A stretch of DNA of 6,448 nt from an uncultured Alphaproteobacteria bacterium (GTDB lineage: Bacteria; Pseudomonadota; Alphaproteobacteria; GCA-2731375). This document shows, one piece after another, positions 1 to 6,003 of this stretch. Numbering within the stretch: the first letter of the stretch is position 1; the number at the start of each line of letters is the position of its first letter. The stretch spans positions 1 through 6,448 of the forward strand of contig CAJWZI010000093.1 in assembly GCA_913049615.1 (NCBI GenBank). Reading direction: 5' to 3'. The notes beneath the pieces were generated by a model, which was given only the letters and a program-made list of their open reading frames with translations, was not told where the DNA came from and searched no databases. Position numbers and translations under genes: made by a program.

Positions 1-51
1 ATGGCCTGAAGGCCTAAGGGATCTCAATTAAAATAAGGGAATTTCAAAATC

Positions 52-1527
52 ATGAATCCAATTTCCGGTTTTCATATTGTCCGCCGTCGTCTGAAAGGCA
101 TAGTAAGCAAACCGGGAATGTTCCGTGCCATAACGTCGAAGTTGTTTTTGGAGTTTGCTGCCCGGAATAATTGCCCGAAGCTTGCCGCTTGGCTTGTAGC
201 TTGGCAGGTTCAAACCGTGTGCGAGGCCATGGTCCCGGGCAAACCGGCCGTGGCGTTGACCCTTCCAAAAAGCGGTTTCGCAGAGGATATTCAGTATTCC
301 ATCGTACGAGATGGCCGCTTCAGGGTGCTGCGGCTGCACCGCAAAGTGTTAAAGATGATAGCCAATTGTTTTTTCGAGGCGCTGGTAGACGACAACAATT
401 ACCGGCAGGACGACGAGGCCATCACTGCGCGAAAGGCTGCCTACCGGAATTTCATGACCGCGGTCTGCCACCATCTAGTGCCGCGCCTTGAATTGGACGT
501 AGCCCTGACCGCAAATTTCAGCTTCTACGCCGAACAAGAATTTGCCGCTGCCCTTGGTCATTTTGACGTCCCCGTTGTGGCCCTCCACAAGGAATGCATG
601 AAAACGCCTGGGGTAGAGCCATTCTACGAAAAGATTTACCGCGAACGTAAGATGCCATTCCAGGGCCGAAAAATCACCACTTATAACGAGATCGAGCGCC
701 GTATTGAGATTAACGCAGGTGTTGCTTCAGCCGAAAATATTGTTGTCACCGGCGCGCCTCGTCTGGACCGGTTTCACGAATACCGCAGGGACAACGCCGG
801 GCAGGACCAGTCCCTAGATGGCCGACCGACCGTGCTTTTCATGTCCTTCAACGAAAAAACCGGGTGCCCAGTACTTGGTCGCCGAGGTGAACATCGTTAC
901 GAAGAACTGGATCCTGAATTTGAAAAAATCAATTGGGCTAATTTGGTGCGTAATTGCCATCGTGCCATGATCCGCCTTGCCCAAGAGTACCCCGAGATCC
1001 ACGTCATCATTAAAGCTAAAAACCATGTCTTGGCCATGGAGGCCCTAACCACCGGATTGGGTGACGAATTCGTACCACCGGAAAACTTGGATGTTGTTGT
1101 AGGCGGCAACTCGTTCGAGCTAATTGTTGGTTGCGACGTCCTGTGCGCCATCAACAGCGGCTCCTTGTTAGAGGCTTTAGCCGCCAACGTCGATGTGGTG
1201 TCACCATATTTTGACGAGGCTGCCGCGCCACTGACCGCGCCTTTCATGGTGGATCTCGGCGATGCTGCGGGCCGCGCCACATCCACTGATGACTTAGTCA
1301 TCATGATGGCCGAACGGGCGTTAGCTCACCCAGCGCGTAACCGTGAAAGCGAACTCCGGCCCGCCAGTGTTGGCCCGTTGGAACAATGGGTCAACAATGC
1401 AGACGGCAAGGCGGGTGAGCGAGTTAGCCAAGTTATTATGGAGCTAGTCGAAGAACAACGCCTGAAAACTCTTGCCTTGACGGTACCATTGGATACAGAA
1501 ATCTCAGCCATTAGTGGAAAACAATAA
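52..1527 (+). CDS. Predicted GT-B-like surface-carbohydrate protein, function unassigned
   Basis: This is an intact 491-residue soluble protein with no signal peptide or membrane segment. I do not recognise a named family with certainty. The C-terminal half has the look of GT-B folds such as UDP-GlcNAc 2-epimerases and CDP-glycerol glycerophosphotransferase-like proteins. A linker strand reads VVTGAPRLDRF (231-241), followed by a new beta strand TVLFMSF (260-266), then HVIIKAKNH (317-325). Next comes a segment with CDVLCAINSGSLLEAL (361-376), where a Ser/Gly loop precedes a helix, as in the nucleotide-sugar or phosphate-binding site of those families. The N-terminal half contains VVALHKECMKTPGV (175-188), a plausible end of the first Rossmann-like domain. 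The ATG at 52 has only a modest ribosome-binding site, AAGGGA at 35-40, 11 bases upstream. The gene converges with the transporter and shares no operon here. A role in polysaccharide or teichoic-like polymer synthesis is inference; the coding call is firm. Confidence 0.85.
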   Translation: MNPISGFHIVRRRLKGIVSKPGMFRAITSKLFLEFAARNNCPKLAAWLVAWQVQTVCEAMVPGKPAVALTLPKSGFAEDIQYSIVRDGRFRVLRLHRKVLKMIANCFFEALVDDNNYRQDDEAITARKAAYRNFMTAVCHHLVPRLELDVALTANFSFYAEQEFAAALGHFDVPVVALHKECMKTPGVEPFYEKIYRERKMPFQGRKITTYNEIERRIEINAGVASAENIVVTGAPRLDRFHEYRRDNAGQDQSLDGRPTVLFMSFNEKTGCPVLGRRGEHRYEELDPEFEKINWANLVRNCHRAMIRLAQEYPEIHVIIKAKNHVLAMEALTTGLGDEFVPPENLDVVVGGNSFELIVGCDVLCAINSGSLLEALAANVDVVSPYFDEAAAPLTAPFMVDLGDAAGRATSTDDLVIMMAERALAHPARNRESELRPASVGPLEQWVNNADGKAGERVSQVIMELVEEQRLKTLALTVPLDTEISAISGKQ

Positions 1528-1684
1528 GGCTGCTAAAGTCTATCATTACGTAGTGTAGCGGTTCATTGGGCAAGTACAAATTGCCAGTGACTTTGACCCA
1601 GTTTGAGATTTTTCCGCCTCTAATGTCCTCGGTCATCAGATTTCGGCAGGTAGCGGCGAACAGGTGGGCAATAAAGGAATTTTA
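1511..1684 (-). pseudogene. Possible decayed minus-strand reading frame
   Basis: Read on the minus strand from just after a TAA at 1682-1684, this frame encodes about 57 residues with natural-looking composition before a stop at 1511-1513. It includes FIAHLFAATCRNLM and, from an internal ATG at 1634-1636, MTEDIRGGKISNWVKVTGN followed by LYLPNEPLHYVMIDF. The frame is also open upstream of the TAA (…NGNGAVCYLATG), as if one nonsense codon broke a longer gene. It has no ribosome-binding site before the internal ATG, overlaps the end of the upstream gene by 17 bases, and runs out of phase into the transporter gene. I recognise no family. A decayed gene fragment is one reading; an accidental open frame is at least as likely. 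Confidence 0.2.
1523..1571 (+). repeat. Short repeat copy A, at the 3' end of the GT-B-like gene
   Basis: This segment starts at the stop codon of the upstream gene and resembles 4570-4611, which lies just after the P450 stop codon. Shared blocks in the same order are AATAAG, CTGCT, a three-base AAG and TCTA (1523-1542), then AGCGGTTCATTGGGC (1557-1571) against AGCTGTTGATGGGC in the other copy. The copies differ by single substitutions and small indels. Further on, both regions carry TGCCAGTnnCT (1582-1592 here) next to a weak stem-loop. I compared the two by eye. It may be a small dispersed intergenic element, a shared 3'-UTR or terminator module, or chance. Confidence 0.4.
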
Positions 1685-1853
1685 GCCGGTGGCGAGGTAA
1701 CATACCGCACCATTCCCATTCAGTGGTCGGATTTCAGATATGGCTAACGTTTCAACCACGATCCCGCACCGAACCGGCATCGGCTTGGAATTAACACAAC
1801 CTACGGTTTTTTGTCTTTCAAAAGGCGGCTTCAATTTTGCGGCCGAATTATCC
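1528..1853. other. Convergent intergenic region, no intact gene
   Basis: These 326 bases lie between two genes that end facing each other. I find no intact gene, tRNA or insertion-sequence end. They contain most of the repeat described at 1523-1571 and a weak stem-loop, GGCAA (1569-1573) pairing with TTGCC (1581-1585) across a 7-base loop. That stem-loop could serve as an inefficient terminator but has no run of T after it. CGGCCG at 1840-1845 can pair with CGGCCG at 1857-1862 at the transporter's 3' end, again with no T tract. A T6 run near 1807 has no proper stem before it on the plus strand. A minus-strand reading frame with protein-like content covers the left part and is listed separately. 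Confidence 0.6.
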
Positions 1854-3179
1854 TTACGGCCGGCCCGAACTCTCCAAATCCTGAACCAATTCCTCGAAAC
1901 TTTCCTGAATTTCATCAACGTCGGTCTCGGACGCGGCAATAATTTCCTCAAGTCCAAAGTCCGGATTCAGAGCGGCGGCCATAGGCGTCGGAGCTATTAC
2001 CACAAATTCGCCCACGTCCTCACTGGCCACGGGGACGCGTCTGGTAGTGCGATACAAGGCGAACAGGCACAGGGCCATCATCGCGAATCCTATTGTGTAG
2101 AAGAACCATTGCTGGCCTAAGGCTTCCATGGCGAAGGCGCTAACAGGTGCGCCGACGGCAGAGCCAATGGAACCAGAAAGCACAAGCGCGGAGGAAGCCG
2201 CCAACATCTGACCTGGAGTCAAGTAGTCGTTCGTATGAGCAACGCACAGGGCATATAACGGCATAGAGAAACCACCAACCAAGGCGATCGCTAGGTACAG
2301 TTTCCAGACTTGGCCGACGCCAGAACTTCCAATGTAGGCGCTGATAAAAGCTGCGGTGGCACCACAGGCGCTAGTAGCGATGATGACCTGTCGTCGGCTT
2401 AACAAATCCGACAGGCGACCGACCGGATATTGTAGAACGGCCCCGCCAAGTACAACTGAACCCATGAAGAAGGAAATCTCACGCACCGATAGGCCCACGT
2501 TGGCAGCATAAACTGCACCCATGCCAAATACGGCACCCATAACCACACCTGTCAAAAGCATGCCTACGACACCCAAGGGCGAGACCTTGTACAGCTGAAA
2601 AACACTGACGGATACAAATGTATTAAAATCCGGTGCCCGACTGACTGAAAGAAGAATTGGAATAACTGCGATACTGACCAGCACGGAAATTAAGACGAAT
2701 AATTCGTAGGACGAGGGCGCGGCTATATTCAACATAAACTGACCGCCAGCCATTCCGGCTAGAGAGATCAACATATAAAAACTCATCATCTGCCCACGGG
2801 TTTCATTCTCTGATGCGTCGTTCAGCCAGCTTTCGCTGACAATGAATAGACCGGCATAAGCAAATCCAGTAACAAAACGCATGACCCACCAGGTCAGTGG
2901 ATCAACAAATACCGCATGCACCAAGATCGAGGTGGAAGCGAGTGATGCCATGGCGCCAAAACTTCTAATATGACCCACACGGCCAACAAATTTTGGCACA
3001 ATAGTGGCACCAATCAACAGACCGATGTAGTAACCGGACATCACTAAGCCGGTGGAAGCCAGACCAAACCCTTCTATTGAGGCACGAAGACCCAACAATG
3101 ACCCCTGCAGGCCGCCGCCAAGCATAATGAGTCCCAGGCCCAAGAACAGAGCCCAACTGTTCGCGACGATCTGAAACAC
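1854..3179 (-). CDS. MFS transporter, YcaD-like
   Basis: This 441-residue inner-membrane protein has about twelve hydrophobic helices in two halves and belongs to the major facilitator superfamily, which moves small molecules using ion gradients. The loop after helix 2 carries a motif-A-like GRVGHIR (66-72). The matching loop in the second half reads GRLSDLLSRR (254-263), a good motif A with its Asp and Arg. The segment VSESWLND (114-121) followed by a polar stretch and RGQ (128-130) is typical of the YcaD-like branch, in which substrates are mostly unknown. After the last helix, near residue 377, a soluble tail of roughly 60 residues is strongly acidic toward its end. The start is a GTG, chosen because GAAGGA lies eight bases upstream and the first helix begins straight after it. 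It is divergent from the P450 gene, so it may export or import that enzyme's substrate or product; this link is inference. Confidence 0.9.
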   Translation of the reverse strand: MFQIVANSWALFLGLGLIMLGGGLQGSLLGLRASIEGFGLASTGLVMSGYYIGLLIGATIVPKFVGRVGHIRSFGAMASLASTSILVHAVFVDPLTWWVMRFVTGFAYAGLFIVSESWLNDASENETRGQMMSFYMLISLAGMAGGQFMLNIAAPSSYELFVLISVLVSIAVIPILLSVSRAPDFNTFVSVSVFQLYKVSPLGVVGMLLTGVVMGAVFGMGAVYAANVGLSVREISFFMGSVVLGGAVLQYPVGRLSDLLSRRQVIIATSACGATAAFISAYIGSSGVGQVWKLYLAIALVGGFSMPLYALCVAHTNDYLTPGQMLAASSALVLSGSIGSAVGAPVSAFAMEALGQQWFFYTIGFAMMALCLFALYRTTRRVPVASEDVGEFVVIAPTPMAAALNPDFGLEEIIAASETDVDEIQESFEELVQDLESSGRP

Positions 3180-3187
3180 CCTGAATT

Positions 3188-3193
3188 TCCTTC
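3188..3193 (-). promoter_or_regulatory. Ribosome-binding site fixing the transporter's GTG start
   Basis: On the minus strand this reads GAAGGA, with eight bases before the GTG at 3177-3179. It is the best Shine-Dalgarno match near the 5' end of the transporter gene and supports the GTG as the true start, giving a protein that enters its first transmembrane helix within about ten residues. Confidence 0.65.
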
Positions 3194-3274
3194 ACAACCA
3201 AGCATTAATTGCGGCGCATATGCACAAAAACCCTAAGGGAAACAAGAATTTTTACGTTGGATTTCTGGAAATTC

Positions 3275-3304
3275 TTTTCAACTCAGTCAATGGTGTGGAA
3301 TAAT
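3275..3304 (+). promoter_or_regulatory. Candidate sigma-70 promoter for the P450 gene
   Basis: TTTTCA (3275-3280, four of six to the -35 consensus) and AATAAT (3299-3304, five of six to the -10) are separated by 18 bases. Transcription would begin near 3311, giving a leader of about 20 bases before the ATG at 3332. Just upstream of the -35, an inverted repeat ATTTC-TG-GAAAT (3261-3272) and, farther off, the palindrome GCATATGC (3216-3223) could be operators for a regulator acting on both divergent genes. All of this comes from consensus matching only. Confidence 0.3.
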
Positions 3305-3318
3305 CACGCAAATAGATT

Positions 3319-3323
3319 GGGGA
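3319..3323 (+). promoter_or_regulatory. Ribosome-binding site fixing the P450 start
   Basis: GGGGA lies eight bases before the ATG at 3332. The open frame extends upstream to an ATG at 3209 and has another ATG at 3290. Neither has a comparable site, and both fall upstream of or within the candidate promoter, so 3332 is the preferred start. Confidence 0.55.
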
Positions 3324-3331
3324 CGCATGGT

Positions 3332-4564
3332 ATGAGCGATGAGAAACGCTGCCCGGTCAAGGATTGGGCGACGGATTACGACATCTTCGACGAAGAGTAT
3401 GTAAAGGATCCTTACCCGGTCTGGAAAGAGTTACGTGGGAGTTGTCCTATCGCCCACACGACGCGCTGGGGTGGCAGCTGGCTACCCACAAAATACGAAG
3501 ATCTTCAGGCGATGGTCCGCATGGTGCCCGCACTGTCATCCCGGTCGCCCAACGTCGTGCCGCCCGATCCGGAACTGCGGGAGGAACTGATCGCCGAGTT
3601 GAAGGAATATGGGTCGGATAGTCCTCCCATCACTTCCGATCCACCCGAACAGATCCCTTACCGCCGTTTGATCCTGCCATTCTTCAATCCCAAGTCTGTG
3701 GAGAAGTTCCGAGAGGGGACGCAGCGGCTTTGTAATGAACTAATCGACAAGTTTATCGATACCGGTTCGGCCGATGCGGCTGTAGATTACGCCCAGCAAA
3801 TTCCACCCCGCGTCATCGCGGCTATGTTGGGAATTGACACCAATAGAAGCGACGAATTCACCGAGTGGACACGCGGTATATTAGAGCTAGGACAAACACA
3901 GCCAGAATTGCGCCGCAAATACCGCCGGGTCATCCGCGACTTCTTCACGGAACTTGTCATCGAGAGGCGCAAGAATCCGGGTCAGGACGATATGATCTCA
4001 AAACTAATCAGTTCGGAGATCGATGGTAAACCTTTGGGTGATTACACCGTTGTTGGCATGTGTAATTTATTGCTTGTTGCTGGGATCGATACCACATGGA
4101 GCTCTATCGGTGCGGCCCTGTGGCATTTTGCAGGGCAAGCCGAGGATAGACGCCAGCTGGCCAGCGATCCGGACCTGTTCCCCACCGCAATCGAGGAAAT
4201 GTTGCGTTTCTATTCGCCGGTCACCATGGCCCGAAAGGTGACCAAACCAGTCACCATGGGGAATGCTAATTTCGTCCCCGGCGACAAGGTTCTGCTGAAC
4301 TTCCCCGCAGCGAACCGCGATCCGGATGTGTTTGAAAACCCGGAGAACGTTGTCCTGGACCGAGAACGAAATCGCCACATCGCTTTTGGTGTTGGTATCC
4401 ATCGCTGCGCGGGGTCTAACTTGGCGCGAATGGAGATGGAGGTCTCCTTACGGACATGGTTCGAACGAATTCCTGAATTCAAACTCTCGGCGCCGGAGGC
4501 TGTAACCTGGGCCGGAGGTCAAGTCCGTGGTCCACGCAGCATTCCGGTGTCTTTTGCCGTTTAA
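3332..4564 (+). CDS. Cytochrome P450, soluble bacterial class I type
   Basis: This is a 410-residue haem monooxygenase that would insert one oxygen atom from O2 into an organic substrate in the cytoplasm, normally fed electrons by a ferredoxin and ferredoxin reductase. Neither partner is in the window. Signatures in order are: the C-helix region DPPEQIPYRR (from residue 103), the I-helix oxygen-activating motif AGIDTT (250-255), the K-helix ExxR as E289-R292, and the haem loop FGVGIHRCAG with the thiolate ligand Cys359. Length and spacing match P450cam-like enzymes, and there is no membrane anchor or reductase fusion. An upstream in-frame extension to 3209 would add 41 residues unlike a P450 N-terminus (rich in Arg, Thr and Phe), so I start at MSDEKRCPVKDW. 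The gene is divergent from the MFS transporter and convergent with the enolase-superfamily gene. The P450 subfamily and substrate cannot be told by eye. Confidence 0.93.
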   Translation: MSDEKRCPVKDWATDYDIFDEEYVKDPYPVWKELRGSCPIAHTTRWGGSWLPTKYEDLQAMVRMVPALSSRSPNVVPPDPELREELIAELKEYGSDSPPITSDPPEQIPYRRLILPFFNPKSVEKFREGTQRLCNELIDKFIDTGSADAAVDYAQQIPPRVIAAMLGIDTNRSDEFTEWTRGILELGQTQPELRRKYRRVIRDFFTELVIERRKNPGQDDMISKLISSEIDGKPLGDYTVVGMCNLLLVAGIDTTWSSIGAALWHFAGQAEDRRQLASDPDLFPTAIEEMLRFYSPVTMARKVTKPVTMGNANFVPGDKVLLNFPAANRDPDVFENPENVVLDRERNRHIAFGVGIHRCAGSNLARMEMEVSLRTWFERIPEFKLSAPEAVTWAGGQVRGPRSIPVSFAV

Positions 4565-4569
4565 AAAAT

Positions 4570-4611
4570 AATAAGCTGCTGAAGATCTAACCGGACGAGC
4601 TGTTGATGGGC
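4570..4611 (+). repeat. Short repeat copy B, after the P450 stop
   Basis: This begins six bases after the P450 stop codon and matches copy A at 1523-1571 in ordered blocks: AATAAG, CTGCT, AAG, TCTA (4570-4589), then AGCTGTTGATGGGC (4598-4611). Farther downstream TGCCAGTnnCT recurs at 4648-4658, beside a weak stem-loop, CACCT (4628-4632) pairing with AGGTG (4645-4649). The rest of the convergent gap, 4565-4711, holds no gene that I can support. Both copies lie at the same place relative to a plus-strand stop codon, which suggests a shared 3'-end element, but the similarity is short and was judged by eye. Confidence 0.4.
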
Positions 4612-4711
4612 GCGAACTACTGAACAACACCTGTCCCAAATAAAAGGTGCCAGTTTCTAAAGCGAGCCGCATAGCTTCTTGCCCGCGAGAAATGACACGA
4701 AATATCGTCTT

Positions 4712-5887
4712 TCAAATTGGAGGATGGGCCCGAATAGCGTCCTCGTTTAGTTCCGTTCCCCAGCCGGGGCCCTTGGGCAGGATCAAATGGCCATCGACGA
4801 TTTCCGGGATATTAGTAACAATTTCATCCTTCCAGGGGACGTCATCCACATCGATCTCCATGATGCGAAAGTTAGGTACTGCAGCACACATATGCGCCGA
4901 CATAAAGGATGAAAGATGACCGTAGAAATTGTGGGGCGCTACGTTGATCTCATAGGCTTCCGCCATCGCCGCAATCTTCATTGAATGGAATATGCCGTTC
5001 CAAGGAAGATCGATTATTGCCACGTCCATGGAATGCTGTTCGAAGAAAGGGCGGAATTCGCGCAAGCGGAACAAACTCTCACAACTTGCGATTGGGGTCT
5101 GGACGGAATTTCGTATATGTCGTAAGGCAGCGGGATCATATAGGTCGATCTCAAACCATGTCAGACCCAGATCGTCCAGAGCGCGGATGATTTGTAAATA
5201 GCCTTCAGTTTTGCAGTTAAAGTTGATATCGAGATGGATGCCTACATCCTCGCCAGCGCCCTCTCGGAAAGCCTCCAACTGGGCGCGTAGGTTTCGAATT
5301 AAGGACATTTCCACATTCAAGGCCGGAGTATCTCCGCCTCTACCAAAACCTGGCATGTAGATAGGCGGATCCTGATCAAACAAAAAAATATTAGTCTTTA
5401 ATCCCTTATAGCCGCTCTCACGCACACGTCTGCCCAACGCTGCCACGTCATCTAAATTCCTAAGCTTCGGCCGGCCGATGGAAGAGGAACCCACATCAGT
5501 CATTAGATAAGTGCCGCAATGAGACCAATAGAGCCGCATGCGGTCGCGTACCGCTCCACCTAACAAATCATAGACAGGGACACCCAAAGCCTTACCCTTG
5601 ATATCCATGAGAGCGTTTTCGATCGCCGCCATAGCCTGCTGGTTAATGCCGCCGGGCGCTTGACGGGTCATGGCATAAAGCTGCTGCGAGATTGCCTCGT
5701 GATTACAAGGGTTACGCTCAGTTATAACACTGATCAGGGACTCTATTACGCCGCTCAATCCTTTCGAACCATAACTTTCGTTGAATTCTGCAATGCCGGT
5801 TAGACCCTCATCTGTAAATATTTTCAGAAATGAGAAATTTCGCCAGCCGGCACCACAATGTAGGATTTCACAGCCGTTGATTTTCAT
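4712..5887 (-). CDS. Enolase-superfamily enzyme, mandelate racemase/acid-sugar dehydratase-like
   Basis: This 391-residue cytoplasmic enzyme is of the usual family length. Members use Mg2+ to abstract a proton next to a carboxylate, then racemise or dehydrate the substrate. The N-terminal capping domain (about 1-115) ends in DLLGGAVRDR (107-116). The barrel shows the three metal ligands Asp220 (HLDIN), Glu246 (WFEID) and Glu270 (ASCES). The His-Asp dyad is His319 (VAPHN) and Asp293 (IIDLP), with Glu344 (IMEID) at the end of the eighth strand. On the second strand the usual KxK is KTN (164-166), as in galactonate dehydratase KxN. The base His that follows the first metal Asp in that family is Asn222 here, so the substrate is unlikely to be plain galactonate. 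A loop with PGFGRGGD (179-186) looks like a subgroup-specific insertion. The ATG has only a weak AGG ribosome-binding signal. The gene is divergent from the acyl-CoA ligase. A dehydratase or racemase on an unknown carboxylate is my inference. Confidence 0.88.
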   Translation of the reverse strand: MKINGCEILHCGAGWRNFSFLKIFTDEGLTGIAEFNESYGSKGLSGVIESLISVITERNPCNHEAISQQLYAMTRQAPGGINQQAMAAIENALMDIKGKALGVPVYDLLGGAVRDRMRLYWSHCGTYLMTDVGSSSIGRPKLRNLDDVAALGRRVRESGYKGLKTNIFLFDQDPPIYMPGFGRGGDTPALNVEMSLIRNLRAQLEAFREGAGEDVGIHLDINFNCKTEGYLQIIRALDDLGLTWFEIDLYDPAALRHIRNSVQTPIASCESLFRLREFRPFFEQHSMDVAIIDLPWNGIFHSMKIAAMAEAYEINVAPHNFYGHLSSFMSAHMCAAVPNFRIMEIDVDDVPWKDEIVTNIPEIVDGHLILPKGPGWGTELNEDAIRAHPPI

Positions 5888-5920
5888 GATGCCTGATCCG
5901 AAATGAGAGTATCCGCGTCA

Positions 5921-5950
5921 AGTGTAGCAAGCATTTGTTTTGTCATGCAA
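5921..5950 (-). promoter_or_regulatory. Candidate extended -10 promoter for the enolase-superfamily gene
   Basis: On the minus strand TTGCAT (5945-5950) is followed after 18 bases by TACACT (5921-5926). The -10 element is preceded by TG in the extended -10 position (5928-5929). Transcription would begin near 5914, leaving a leader of about 27 bases. The -35 is poor and the call rests on the extended -10. I see no equally good promoter facing the acyl-CoA ligase in the same gap. Confidence 0.25.
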
Positions 5951-5991
5951 TTCGCGATACCGTTTTGGCCATAACAAGCGCAGTTGGAGAT

Positions 5992-5996
5992 GGAGG
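5992..5996 (+). promoter_or_regulatory. Ribosome-binding site of the acyl-CoA ligase
   Basis: GGAGG lies seven bases before the ATG at 6004. It is the strongest Shine-Dalgarno sequence in the window and fixes the start of this gene, which is cut off by the window end. Confidence 0.8.
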
Positions 5997-6003
5997 CAGA
6001 CGA

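Noticed and set aside
3..14. Inverted repeat GGCC-TGAA-GGCC at the window start, as a terminator of an upstream gene
   Set aside because: The stem is only four or five bases and no T run follows; the upstream gene is not visible, so nothing supports a terminator call.
897..1304. A 135-codon minus-strand open frame inside the GT-B-like gene
   Set aside because: It lies wholly antisense to a well-supported gene, and its Ser/Thr/Ala-rich translation is typical of a shadow frame.
1800..1815. T6 run as a rho-independent terminator for the GT-B-like gene
   Set aside because: The only pairing upstream is AACCG with CGGTT across about 30 bases, too weak and too open for a terminator hairpin.
1740..2120. 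A 126-codon plus-strand open frame overlapping the transporter's 3' end
   Set aside because: More than two thirds lies antisense to the transporter, there is no convincing ribosome-binding site, and the translation is not protein-like there.
4448..4672. A 74-codon minus-strand frame at the P450 3' end, considered as a homologue of the antisense frame at 1511-1684
   Set aside because: Both contain a TG..YL stretch, but the rest does not align as protein. The nucleotide-level repeat explains the similarity better.
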